64,000 nt of DNA. Source: Taenia hydatigena (lineage: Eukaryota > Platyhelminthes > Cestoda > Cyclophyllidea > Taeniidae). Below are positions 1-10,938 of this stretch, piece after piece. The DNA is taken from positions 10,507,412 to 10,571,411 of the forward strand of contig JADWOT020000010.1 in NCBI GenBank assembly GCA_036345935.2. The letters are read 5' to 3'. The notes beneath the pieces are model-generated. The model ran no database searches, had not been told where the DNA came from, and worked only from the letters and a program-made list of their open reading frames with translations. The position numbers were made by a program, and so were the translations under genes. The stretch's first letter is position 1; the number at the start of each line of letters is the position of its first letter.

Positions 1-1603
1 CATTTCGACCTCAGCAAAGTCCCAGGGATCGGAAAAATGCACTAAAATTGAGCACTCAATAAATGGAAACTAGTCTTCCTAGTTTAAGGAATGCAGGTTC
101 TTCCGTTTAATTTGCTATAGACTTCCTGAAACATTTTCACAATGTTTATTTCTTCTTATAATAAGAAGACCCTTAAAAGCCTATTAATGTAAAAAGCAGT
201 CACGCTCATTTTATTATATGTGTGATAATATTGTTGCTATGGTAATATATAATGATATCCATTAGGTTAGAGATCTACTAAGTCACGAGACCGGTAAAAA
301 TTGCCCTGTGGTCGCGTAACGATTCGACTCACGTAGAAGTGGTCTCAATCCACTCCTCTCTACTTCACCCTCACTTTGTCATCTAAAACAGGTGTTTCTA
401 CCTCCTTATTGTCTTCAGCATATAATGAGGCAACAGTACATTGATCGAGTCGTTCACTGACCTTCCTTCAATCCCCTTTCCTTTGCCTCCATCTGTTGGG
501 TAAGTCGACCTCACAACAGCGGACCACAATGGAAGCAGGCGTGGAGGCGCCCACATTAAACCTCGGGCTCCTACCATCAATGGCTTTGCCCATAAACTCC
601 GTGCGTGCATTTGGATGCCTAAGTGATTAGACACAGTGGCCCTTAAAGAGGTTATTGCTAAGCCCTAATTGCACAATAAATGGAATAGCACTTTCCTAAA
701 CATATGCATGTTTATTGTAGCTTAGTGCTTTTAACATGTTTTACTTCTATCTGTGGTTTCAGATCCTTTGTTAATGAATATTGGTTAGTAGGTGCCATTA
801 CGATATCCCAATGGCATGAAATAACTCCCAGTCAGGGTTTACCTCTACTCCATGAAGAGAAGAGGTGGCGACTCGGTGTTAAGAGGTGATACTAATCCTT
901 AACTTCCAAAAGCGTTAATCTATTTCAAGTAATTTTTCTTCCTCTTTATGGTTGTTAACTTGCCGCCCAGGAGGAAACGAGGCCGGAGACAACAAGAGCT
1001 GAAGTAGGAGAGTGAATAGAGATCGCTCCTAGGATGATTTAAGTGCTTTGTCTATTACTGAATGCATTTGAGGCGAAAAAGTCATTGGGGCACTTTCCAG
1101 AAATCTGCTACTAAAGAAATGCAACACGTTAGAATGGATCTAAACTCCCAATCTATGGGTTTGAGGTTTTATTTTTAGGCTAGACTCAATCTAAATGTCG
1201 ATTGGTGTGACAATCCACGCATAGCAAGCCATGACATTGTTTCACTGCCACAACGCTCTACTGGGAATAAGCAAAGTCAGTGTTTTCGCCTTTTTTCTTC
1301 GAATAACAGCAGGCAGAATGAGCTCACCGTAGAGTCTGAATCCCTGGATGCCTTCAATGGACATCCACATAAAAGAGCTTTCCCACTGATTGCCTCTTAA
1401 ATTGTTTTGCGTTTGATATTAAAGAGACTGGCAGGTGCTGCGTTGGGCAGGGAAAATAACTAATTCTTGATTGGAAGAATTGAGAATACATTCAAAGCTC
1501 CTCAATCAGTATTATACAAGTCTTGCACAAGTTATTCAAAATATTAAATAAAGAGTTTTTCTAAACACTTCTTTATTCGTTTTTAGGAGCAAAGAAAAGG
1601 CTA
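1..1603. other. Intergenic, no gene recognised
   Basis: Both strands hold only short open frames with no recognisable domain and no convincing run of splice sites joining them. Base composition is mixed with A/T-rich stretches. I see no RNA gene or element here. The stretch ends at the target duplication of the first solo LTR. Confidence 0.6.
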
Positions 1604-1608
1604 TCCGC

Positions 1609-1799
1609 TGTGGCGTCCCGAGGCTTCCTTGAGGCAAAAGAATGTAGGATACTAGAGTAGAATATGTATATGTATATTCAAGAGGCAATTAGAAACGAGC
1701 TACTGGTGTAGCCCGGAGGCCAGCCTACGCAGCTAGGGCACTATGAACACCTCTGTGAGCCAGACTTAAACCGCTAGTCCAAACAAGCAAAGTACTACA
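1609..1799 (-). mobile_element. Solo LTR of TRIM-like retrotransposon (copy 1)
   Basis: A 191-bp LTR in reverse orientation. On the plus strand it begins TGTGGCGTCCCGAGG and ends AGTACTACA. It is bounded by a perfect 5-bp direct repeat TCCGC (1604-1608 and 1800-1804), the usual target duplication of LTR elements. No internal region is attached, so it is the product of LTR-LTR recombination. Orientation is taken from the complete copy at 7720-8551, where primer-binding-like and polypurine sequences can be placed. Confidence 0.85.
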
Positions 1800-1889
1800 T
1801 CCGCCACTAGTGGCTGCAGCGATGTAAAACACAGGCTGGTTAATTACCATTGTAGAAGTTTATCCTTAAAGCCAATCAAAAGTAGGCGG

Positions 1890-2012
1890 TCTAGCGCCCC
1901 GAGACTCTCTCGAAGGCAAAAGAAGGCAGAGGCCAGCCTACGCAGCTAAGGCAATACAGCCGCCTCTGTCACCCTGACCAAAACCGGTAGTTCAAACAAA
2001 CAAAGTGCTACA
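1890..2012 (-). mobile_element. Solo LTR with internal deletion (copy 2)
   Basis: Second reverse-oriented LTR, 90 bp after the first. It starts TCTAGCGCCCCGAG and ends AAAGTGCTACA. About 65 bp of the middle, including the TATATA-rich part, is missing; the join follows GAAGGC. The flanks GGCGG (1885-1889) and GGTGG (2013-2017) match at four of five positions and fit a decayed target duplication. Confidence 0.75.
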
Positions 2013-2609
2013 GGTGGTCTCTGAAATGGAAGTAATCTACTATCTCAAGAGTCGCACAAATTTTTATGTCGAATTGTTAAACGAACTGGTAAGCAAGACA
2101 TGGATTTTGTCAAGCCTTTGCATTTTCAGCAAGTTCATTAAATGTGTGGGCCATTTGGCAATATTTATTAGGAATCGGCGGATTAATCTTCTCTTTGCTA
2201 CTGCGAAGAATGCGAATGAGTGGGTGGCTCAAATATTACACTTGATTATGCAGGACTTCCCGTCAATTGGGCAGGAATGCATATATAATTTTATGGCATC
2301 AAGTCATCAGATCCAACTTGCCTTGCTCCATATAATGTGATAGATTTGAATAATATAAATAGAAGCTTTTAATTCATAACCCGCTACCCTCCCTTTTTAA
2401 AAGCACATTTCTCGAATTTGATTGGCTAGGTGGCGAGTAGGATCCCTTTTTTATTCTGCTCTTTTTTCTACTGAGACAAGAAATAATCTGCAGGCGCTCA
2501 GTATTTTTTTCCCTGCTTTTGCTTAAAGGCTAATGTGAGGAGTGGCGATCCTACCGGAAAGTGGTTTGTCTCAGCACATCTCACGGCTGGTATGAAACGG
2601 CAACATTCG
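2013..2609. other. Intergenic, no gene recognised
   Basis: An open frame at 2005-2340 begins inside the LTR and resembles nothing I know, so I do not call it a gene. The sequence GGCAACATTCG just before 2610 recurs immediately after the LTR that ends at 3316, so it may belong to the element's primer-binding region. Confidence 0.5.
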
Positions 2610-3316
2610 TGGCAGCGGAAAGCGGACCCAACTCTATAGGGCTTTTATCTCGATCTCTACCGCCTGTGGCATGTTGCAGCGGTGCGAAAGAAGTGCATGC
2701 GCTACGGATGGGCCACGAACGACGTCCGCCTCCGGCATCTACCCCTCTCCGTGTTCTACAAGAAAGCTATCAACAACTGAAGCGACACTAGCCATGGACC
2801 ACCTGGGAAGTTTCGTTTCGAAGATTACCCCTATTATAGTTGCTTAAGGAGATTGGCGTGCTAAGGCCTCCCTACGGGCATACTGATGGTCGACAGAACC
2901 ACTTATTCCGAACTTTGTTCCCAAGCCAAACGAAAGTCCAAGTCTAGTTGAACTGCCATGAGGGATCACTGACGTTAGTGTCAGGCATCGCCTCAGTCGC
3001 GTCGAATGTCGGCGACTGGCGTGGTTAGCTCGTGGGTGCTTCTTGCAGCACTGACTACGTTGTGGTGGCTGACACGGGAGGTGTACCGAGGGGCGCGTCG
3101 GGGACGACGCTTGAAAGAGGAGAGGGGCAATGTAATACTCTGTTTGTTGGAACTACCGATTCCGGTCAGGGTCACAGAGGTGGCCATATTGCCCTAGCTG
3201 CGTAGGCTGGCCTCTGGGCCATGCCAGTAGGTTATTTCCCTCCGCCCGTTGAATATATATATTCTACCCTAGTATTCTGCCTTCTTTTGCCTTCGAGGGA
3301 GCCTCGGGATGCTACA
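2610..3316 (+). mobile_element. TRIM-like LTR retrotransposon, 5'-truncated (copy 3)
   Basis: Internal region 2610-3130 followed by a 3' LTR at 3131-3316 that starts TGTAATACTC and ends GATGCTACA. A purine tract GAAAGAGGAGAGGGG at about 3113-3127 sits directly before the LTR, as a polypurine tract should. The internal region is an inverted homologue of 7906-8424. No 5' LTR is present upstream of TGGCAGCGGAAAGC. No frame looks like gag or pol, so the element is non-autonomous. Confidence 0.8.
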
Positions 3317-4755
3317 TTGGCAACATTCGTGATGTCGAAGATGACTGAGAACCCGTCGGTTGCATGGAGCAGTCACCCTATCGGAAAGTAATTACCACAG
3401 ATTAACAAGCTGGGTGGTGTTCTCCACCCGAGTTCGGCCTCTTAGAGGGTGACTCGTGGGTGGATTACCGTCCCCAAAAAGCAACCATTCTGTTCTTCTT
3501 GACAGTGAACTAACAAGTGAAGCACCCGTCCCGGAACATGGAGCAAAGGCTTCAGCAAATACTGCAGTGTGTGGGGAAACTGGATTCCACTCGATTTCCA
3601 CCATCCTTTCCTTAATTTTGTGGCTATCAGTGGGCATATTGGAAGGCGATGAAAAAACTTGTTGACATTTGTATTGGGGAGGGTAAATAAATTCTTATGG
3701 ACAAATTGGACGGTCGTTAAAGAAACGAGCATATGCCCTTTGGGTCTTATTTCGTTCACAGCAGATGCGCAGCGTTATGTAATTGCTCCGAGATCGTGGA
3801 ACGCCAGAGTGGCATAATGAAACATGCTACCCATGAACGTACAGATGTGCTAGGAGGCTACGAGCACACCCCAAAGGCCTTGCTCCAGAGAGGCGGTACA
3901 AGTCACGCAGACTGAATTACTCGAAGTCAAACAAGGCATCTAATCGTTGCAGATATTTCATGAATCAGTAGAGAAGGACCCTAGCCTCGTGGTCATTCAG
4001 GCTATAGGCAGTCTAAGTTTCCAAAATCCATATTGACTTTAGGAGCCAAATCGTGCTACTTAGTAGCATTAAGTAGTGCTGATAGCCTGTCAATTCTGAC
4101 AAGGGTTCGAAAACCAATGTGTACAAGTGACGCGGAGAGGTTCCTCCAAGTGCTAAAATGTCTTGTTGGGTGATTCGGCACCAAGGCATGTCTCCTTCAG
4201 CCACGCTAGTGGTTGCCCTACCCTACTGCTCGGCAATAAACAGCATGATCGAACCTACTGCTTTGGCTTATTAAGACTTCAACGGTGCTTCATGACGGTA
4301 CACTTGTTTCCAGCACGCGTGCGATACTGCACATTTTAGAGGGATAGGAGGCATCGTCTATTTTACCTTTTTTATCTACTCGAGTCCAGCTTTGTGTTTT
4401 GAGACGGTTAGCTAGCTTACTGGTCTACGAAGTGTCTAGCCTTGTAATTGTTTTGGCTTCGTGACGGCATTCAACTACAATCTCCCTTCCTTTTCTCTCC
4501 ATACTACCTTATTCGCCCCTACTGGGAAGAGAGTTCTGTGATTTCAGATTTCTGACCTGGAAGTAGAGACTCGGTTCCATTACTCGACCTGGGCCGTGTA
4601 ACCCATTTCGGACGCATACACCGGTGGGAAAGAACACACAACAATGCGATTAAATACAGATTTTGTATATCAAACTTACAAGTGAGAATACCCGCACGGA
4701 TAAGGCGCGACAACATCAGAGGGAGAGGGGATTCGTCGACTACCTTCAAGGCCGA
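3317..4755. other. Intergenic, no gene recognised
   Basis: Overlapping open frames on both strands at 3392-3760 show no family similarity and no splice context. The rest is mixed sequence between the truncated LTR element and the stop codon of the EBP2 gene, and its right end must hold the EBP2 3' UTR. No polyadenylation signal could be assigned with confidence. Confidence 0.5.
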
Positions 4756-7253
4756 CTAAATCTTGATGGCGGAGACCCTCTTCCGCTGACGCTGGGCATT
4801 ACGACGACGGGTTTTCTGCATTTTCTTGTCCAGCCGCTTGATCCGTGCCGCGGAGGCAGTATGTGTGAGCACACTCACTCCACCCTTGGCGGTGGTGCGA
4901 GTCGATAGGGCGTCGTTACGCTTCGAACGCTTCTTCTGGCCACCGAATCCGTACTTCTGGTTCTTGTATGCTCGTCTATAGTTTATTCTACAAAAAAAAT
5001 ATGAGAAAAAGCGTGTTTAACGTGTGCAGAGACATATCGGCGCGGTTATTCTTTACCATATGTATGCAATCTTACTCAGTGAAGGGAGAATGATTGGATT
5101 AAGAGCTTTTAAAACACAAAAGATGGCGACGTACTTTCGACGTTTAGTGTATTCGGTGGGTCGCAATTGCTTTCGACCCTGATTCACTACATTCTCGCCA
5201 CGTGAAGACTTCCCCTTCGATGGCTTGGAGTCACTCTGCAAAAATTCCTCCAGCAGCTGGACCTGCTCCTTGCCGCCTGAGAAAACAGGAGAACGTCAAT
5301 TACTTGAGTCGACTGAAAAAAAAGAGTTCCACAGGTATTCCTCGAGTATATTTGGCCCTAGTATCGTGAATAAATGTGGTTGAAAGTCGTGTGGCGCTTT
5401 CAAAAAAGGTTGAGGCCTACCCGACCTTACTAACTTTGGAATTGGCGGGCGGCTTTGTCCTGGTACACACCACAAAAGGGCTACCAGTGGCCCATCGAGA
5501 TCCTCCATTCATATCAAGCGATCCCAGACGCTTATGTCTTACGAATAATGAAGAAGTGGTGCAGACAGTAAAAAAAATTTGATTTCCATCAATTAGGGAG
5601 GCAGGTAATGAGGATTCTCAGTAAGTAAGCGGGGACATCCATCTCCAAGGGACAAAAAGCATTACGACAGCACTGGATGTACAACAAGTATTCAAAGTGA
5701 ACCGAAATATTTTTTCTCAAGAACTAAAGAGAACGTCCCAGTGATAAAACTGTTGTAGACACTTGTAAGACGGATTAAAGAAGACGCAAAGCCCTAATTC
5801 ACGGACATATACTCCTACAGAAGACTTGAAGCACAGTGCGTTACAGTGAAGGCGCACAGTAAGACATCCAAATGCCGCGAGATTTTCAAAGACAACTGGA
5901 CACACGTTTGTGAAGGCCTTAGCGCTGGTGGCTCCGTCCCCAATGCACATTTAGCCACAGAGTTGAACGTCTGGTTAGTGGATGGTCGCTGCTACGTTTA
6001 GCAAGAGGCCATCTCCTCAGTCGATACTTGACACAATCACTCAAGAGGAATCAAGATTATGAAAGGTCGATGCGCGCCAATACTGCTACAGCTTTCAGCT
6101 TCTGATCGGCATAGAATAATTATTCCCACCTCTTCGGATCGGCAATTCGACACCAGTAAGGGAGTGGAATAGGCAAACTCATGGTGGCTCCAAAGTACAG
6201 ACAAATTCTTCGATAACCTCGCTTCCCAAGTCCCGACTCCACATCAAGAACTCAAAACATAAATGCAGCAGATCGTGGAAAAGTGAGTGCAATCTCCATC
6301 CTCTGAATATTCACATATCCTATCCCCATTAACTATCCCGTAATTACAACCGTAAAAGGTAAGAATGTGATAGAAACTCACCAAGTCGCTTTTTCGCGGC
6401 TTTAAGAGCCTCCATATGCTTCTTCTTCTCCAAGCGCCGCGCTTCCAAAATTTCCTTTTGCTGTTGTTTGCCGAATTTGCGCTGTTCCCGAAGCTGTCTG
6501 GCTCTCTCCCGCAATTCCAAACGTTTCTTACTCACCACAATGTGTTCTCGCACCTAGAAAAACAACTTCATTAATTGAAGCTAAGAAGTGGTTGGTGATC
6601 TAAGGGAAAAGTAGAATTATTACTACCTTTGCCATATGAGCGTCTGATTTAATCATTTCTGCAAAATAGTCATTCGGTCGCTTTGTTGGGATCTCAAGCT
6701 CATGTAGACGAGGAATTGCCTCTAATACTGCAGCCTGAGCAACACGATAACTAAAATGAAAACAACAACATAAATTTGTCAAAATAGCAAGAAATGGTAA
6801 TTGTAAACAAACGGAATGGAACTAACAAGAGCGCCTCCCTTTTGAAATCGTCGTTTGGATCGACCTTATCAAAATCGTTTTCAAGATCTGTGTCCTTCGG
6901 GGGTGGAGCCGGTTCAGTTACAATGTCGAGACGTTCAACCCAGGGGAATGACTTACTTATCTGCCGCAGAGTGTTGTTTATTAGGGGCTAAATGCACAAA
7001 AATTAACAAAATCCAGGCGACGGTAAGCACACGAAGGCCAGAATTAACAGTAGCTGGATAAAATAAAACCAAAGACCCAAATATGTTGAGGGACAAAGTA
7101 CCAATGAAACCTGTACCTTGTTATTAATAGACATCCTGGGAACTTCAATTTCTTTGTACACCCCAGGAGCCTGTAAAAGCTCCTGCAATTCCTGAATGCA
7201 GAGACATTACAAAACTCTTCCCGATTTACCGACTCTGATTCAGTGTCTGACAT
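4756..7253 (-). CDS. EBNA1BP2: rRNA-processing protein EBP2 (EBNA1-binding protein 2 homologue)
   Basis: Nucleolar factor needed for 27S pre-rRNA processing and 60S subunit assembly. Seven exons on minus: 7230-7253, 7117-7191, 6827-6987, 6627-6750, 6382-6553, 5135-5276, 4756-4987; 930 nt, 309 aa, close to the usual ~300. All introns are GT-AG and all phases agree. Family hallmarks are visible: PWVERLDIV, then REALFYRVAQAAVLEAIPRL split across an exon junction, then RPNDYFAEMIKSDAHMAKV, a K/R/E-rich helical part, and a basic tail containing QKYGFGGQKKRSKRNDAL. The start MSDTESES is the first ATG of a 24-nt first exon and gives the short acidic beginning typical of the family. The intron at 5277-6381 is the only one over 1 kb. 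Identity is sure; the first exon is slightly less so. Confidence 0.93.
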
Positions 7254-7719
7254 TATTTTTGGAAGTAATGGGCCGAGCAAATCAACACGAAAAAACCCAA
7301 TAGAACGTGGCAGTCCACACGTCCCGCCAGTATGATGGCAGGTTAAAACATGCATAACAATAAACAGCACACAAAATCAGTTCTTTTGAAAATTTTTTAA
7401 GAATTAAACAAAATCAAAACTTAACTTTATATATTTTATTTACAATAGTCTGTCTTAACTTTTAAAAACAAAAAAAGAAGAACATTTTTAGAAAATTTAG
7501 TTAGCCCTTTAAGTTTTGTCCAGCCATCGTATATTTTGTGCACGAAATGAGTGTGTATATGCGCGTAGCAATTTATTACAAAAAAAGCATAATTAAGGGG
7601 CCAAATCACATTGCATTGGACATGTTTAAACGTATGGACCGTGACGGTAATACTTAAGGCTCTTTAAATGTGCTTTGCAACCAAAGCGCAAGGATAAGTT
7701 GTTTTTTTTGAAGCCGTGT

Positions 7720-7905
7720 TGTAGCGTCGCAAGCTCCCCTGAAGGCAAAAGAAGGCGAAGTAACCGGGTAGAATACATATATATTCACCGGACAGAGGGA
7801 AATAGGCTGCTGGCATGGCCCGGAGGCTAGCCCACTCAGCTAGGGCAATACGGCCACCTCTGTGACCCTGACCGAAACCGGTAGTTCCACAAACAAAGCA
7901 CTACA
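7720..7905 (-). repeat. 3' LTR of complete element
   Basis: 186-bp full-length LTR in element orientation minus. It carries a TATATAT stretch near its middle that could serve as a core promoter. It is about 59 bp longer than the partner LTR at 8425-8551, the difference being one internal deletion in the partner. Confidence 0.85.
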
Positions 7906-8424
7906 TTACCCCTCTCCTCTTTCGAGCGTCATCCCCGACGCGCCCCTTGATACACCTCCCGAGTCAGCCATCACAACTAAGTGCTGCAAGAAGCACCCAC
8001 GAGCTAACCACGCCAGTCGCCGACATTCGACGCGATTGAGGCGATCCTTGACACCAACGTCAGTGATCCCTCTTCACAGTGCATTGCACTTCGAGTTTCG
8101 TTTGGCTTGGAAACAAAGTTCGGAATAAGTGGTTCTGCCAACAATCAGTATGCCCGTAGGGGGGCGTTAGCATGCCGATCTCCTTAAGCAAGAATATTGG
8201 GGGTAATCTTCGGAACTAACTTTCCAGGTGGTCCATGGCTAGTGTCGCTTCAGTTGTTAATAGCTTTCTTGTAGAACACGGAGAGGGGTAGATGCCAAAG
8301 GCGGACGTCGTTCATGGCCCATCCGTAGTGCGTGCACTTCTTCCGCATTGCCGCAACATTCCACAGACGGTAGAGATTGAAATAAAAACCCTATAGAGTT
8401 AGGTCCGCTTTCTGCTGCCACCAA

Positions 8425-8551
8425 TGTAGCGTCCCGAGGCTCCCTCGAAGGCTGCTGGCATGGCCCGGAGGCCAGCCCACCTAGCTAGGGCAGTACGGCC
8501 ACCTCTGTGAACTTGACAGAAACTGGCAGCTCTAACAAACAAAGTACTGCA
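8425..8551 (-). repeat. 5' LTR of complete element, internally deleted
   Basis: 127-bp LTR lacking the TATA-rich middle; the join is CGAAGGC followed by TGCTGGCATGG. As this is the 5' LTR in element orientation, the promoter-like segment has been lost from this copy, so self-driven transcription is unlikely. Confidence 0.8.
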
Positions 8552-8556
8552 CGTGT

Positions 8557-9150
8557 AGTGGCTCTTTAGAGGCCTAACTACCTCCGACTTGGACTCTGCT
8601 ACGACATCGCGCTGTACCTTCCCTCGACCTATAATAAAAATATCTAAGAGCATTTAGCATTCCATCAGTGAGAACAAAAAAAGAATAAAGGGAATTGTTA
8701 CAATGGTCTAGTTTCAATGTGAAATCAGTCGCGAAACTATTTAGGAGTCCGTTCGCACATTGAAATGCCCGAAACCTTGATATTTAATTGCGACAAGCCC
8801 TAGCCTATACCAAGAATTTATTTTCTTTTTAACGCCGTTCTTAAAGTGCAGCGGTTTTATTTTGTTCATCAATTTTTGAAGGTGCGTTTAAGTCTACTTA
8901 CTGAATGGCCGTGTACGGCATTAATAAAGTGTATGTTTTAAAATATTGGCTCAATAATTTAAGACGTCCGTGTTTGAAGATAAGTTTAAAAAATGTTTGG
9001 TAATGCTGTTATTCATGTCAAAATTTTTTATTTCTCAACTCTTGGCATTACCTGTGCTTATATTCATTTTTCTTCGCTTCTCTTTTTTACTTCGGACAAT
9101 TTAGTGTCGATCATTCTGGTCAAGATTTTGCTTTGAAGACCGGTACAAAC
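8557..9150. other. Intergenic between LTR element and ATPase beta gene
   Basis: A/T-rich, with no coding signal. It is the likely promoter region of the plus-strand ATPase beta gene. No specific regulatory motif can be supported. Confidence 0.5.
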
Positions 9151-9162
9151 TTATTATTTCAG
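9151..9162 (+). promoter_or_regulatory. Candidate 5'-UTR splice or trans-splice acceptor
   Basis: The pyrimidine-rich TTATTATTTCAG ends 7 nt before the chosen ATG of the ATPase beta gene. It could be the acceptor of a 5'-UTR intron or of spliced-leader trans-splicing, which is established in flatworms. Which one it is cannot be told from the sequence. Confidence 0.45.
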
Positions 9163-9169
9163 TTCAAAA

Positions 9170-10588
9170 ATGTCCATGCAAGACTTCTCGGATAATTTGT
9201 CGACCCTCTCGTACATACCACCAAGTCGATGCCCGACGTGGCTTTACAACAAAAAAGATAAATCTTTCCTTGGTCGAACCTGTGCATCTTGGGGTTTGTT
9301 CTTTCTTTCCACTTTTATTTTTGAAATTATATAGCTAAGATATTCATTTACTATTGCTTCTTCTACGCAATCCTTTTCGGATTCTTCTTGGCGATGATAA
9401 TGGTCTTTCTGCAATTCATTGTTCCCACTAAGGTCCCACTGCGAACTGGTCATCAGAGTCTCCTCAGATTCCAACCAGGTTTGGTCAAGAAAGGAAAATC
9501 TGATCTTTTTAATCAGGTCTTGGTATGAGGCCTATCATTGATGAGGATAAGACTCTTATTTACTACTCAAGCAGAGATCCCCAGGTCTACTATGAATACG
9601 TAGACAACCTGAATGCCTTGATATCCTACTATGAAGCAATCAACGAAAAACCATCCATTGGCTTTGCTACTTGCACGAACGACCGAAAGGATCCCAATGA
9701 GCCGACAAAAGTGTGTCGCTTTGACCTGTCGTCCCTTGGACCTTGTAACAAGGCCAACAACTATGGCTATCCTGATGACAAGCCTTGCGTCATCCTCAAA
9801 CTGAATCGTGTAGGTACTTCCGTATTTGCGCGTCAATATTGTTCAGATTGCTGTCATTCTCATGATTTTTTAGATCTATGGTTGGATGCCAGACGTCACT
9901 GATGCTGCAATTCCGCACACTTTGGTCACTTGCGAAGGGCAGGTCAGGGCTCTTCTTTAATGCCAGAGATGCAGATCTTGTAGTCGCAATTAAACATCAT
10001 ACTTTTTTGCTTTTAGAACCCCGAGGATCAGGTAAACATCGGTCCGATGAAATTTTACCCCGGGATTCCGAAAAATGGCACGGAATAGTGAGTTTGGCAA
10101 TCGAAGATCTTTTTGGACTGTTTAAGTTGTAAACAACTTCCCGACTGCTCTGGTTGGGGCACAATATTACCCAGACCAACCGTACTTTTCAAAAAAGATG
10201 TTAATTTTTTCCAATTGGCATCTGGGATTAGGAAAAAAAACTGTACTGAATAATTGCTTTTATGATATATTGAGTTAGCAAACAATTTTAAGCGATATAA
10301 TCATAAACCTCATCAGATCAATGGTTATGTAATGCTGTGGAGTTGCACTATCTAACCTCTTCTAATCTTATCATAAGCTGTGTTAAGTGGTATTTTGTGG
10401 GCCTATCTAGCGGTGTATTCCACAACCAATACTTCCCCTTCCTGGGCCAGCATGGTTACACATCGCCACTGGTGGCAGTGCAGTTTGAAAAGTTGGAGAA
10501 ACACATTCTCGTCCTTGTCCAATGCCGTCTCCTCGGTGCTGCAAATGTGGACCCAGAACCGGTCAAATTTGAGATCCTTCTCGATTAA
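9170..10588 (+). CDS. ATP1B: Sodium/potassium-transporting ATPase subunit beta
   Basis: Type II membrane glycoprotein that chaperones and regulates the Na+/K+ pump alpha subunit at the plasma membrane. Six exons: 9170-9293, 9335-9478, 9517-9809, 9874-9942, 10017-10087, 10411-10588; 879 nt, 292 aa (usual ~300). A short cytoplasmic tail ends FLGRTCASW, followed by one hydrophobic helix (about residues 44-66, FYAILFGFFLAMIMVF). The large ectodomain holds KPCVILKLNRIYGW, the paired Cys of GFATC...VCRF, PCN...KPC and VTC...VQC, an NGT glycosylation site (KNGTEYG) and the C-terminal YTSPLVAVQF strand. Introns 1 and 2 are 41 and 38 bp. A second ATG lies two codons in (MSMQ). Identity is firm from the ectodomain signatures; the paralogue is not resolvable. 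Confidence 0.95.
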
Positions 10589-10932
10589 TTCGGCGGCTCA
10601 AAACCCAATTTTTTCTTTCCCCTCTCCTCCTACTTCTCACCCCTGTTAGTCAGCAGCGGAGAACCATCTCCTTTCTTGTGTGCGTGTGTGTGGATGTGTG
10701 ATTGTATGTTGTCTTGCTGTGTTTATTCTCTACTCACAGTCATTCTATCCCTCCTTACCTTAAAAATTGCTCTACCATTCATCCGGCTGTTACCACCACT
10801 ACTACTATTTTGCTTAGCGTCAGCCGCGTCCTATTGTCCCTCATTCTTTTCCTACCTACCTACTGTCCCACTTGCGATGTGGACTTTGAAACAGCTCGAG
10901 ATTATAGTAGTGGCATGCCTTGAAGTTCTCTC

Positions 10933-10938
10933 AATAAA
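10933..10938 (+). terminator. Polyadenylation signal AATAAA
   Basis: AATAAA about 345 nt after the ATPase beta stop codon, in a C/T- and GT-rich 3' UTR. It is the first canonical signal downstream on this strand, so it is the likely 3' end. Confidence 0.45.

Larger units (their letters stand above)
7720..8551 (-). mobile_element. Complete TRIM-like LTR retrotransposon (copy 4)
   Basis: Entire 832-bp element in reverse orientation, flanked by perfect 5-bp duplications CGTGT (7715-7719 and 8552-8556). LTRs lie at 7720-7905 and 8425-8551 with a 519-bp interior. Read on the minus strand, the 5' LTR ends GCTACA and is followed by TTGGTGGCAGCAGAAAGC, a primer-binding-like site. The interior ends with the purine tract GAAAGAGGAGAGGGG directly before the 3' LTR, which starts TGTAGTGCTT. 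LTRs begin TG and end CA. No gag, protease or polymerase frame fits, so an autonomous partner must supply these functions. The size fits a terminal-repeat retrotransposon in miniature. Confidence 0.9.

Noticed and set aside
2005..2340. 111-codon plus frame next to a solo LTR
   Set aside because: It starts inside the LTR and has no family similarity or splice context.
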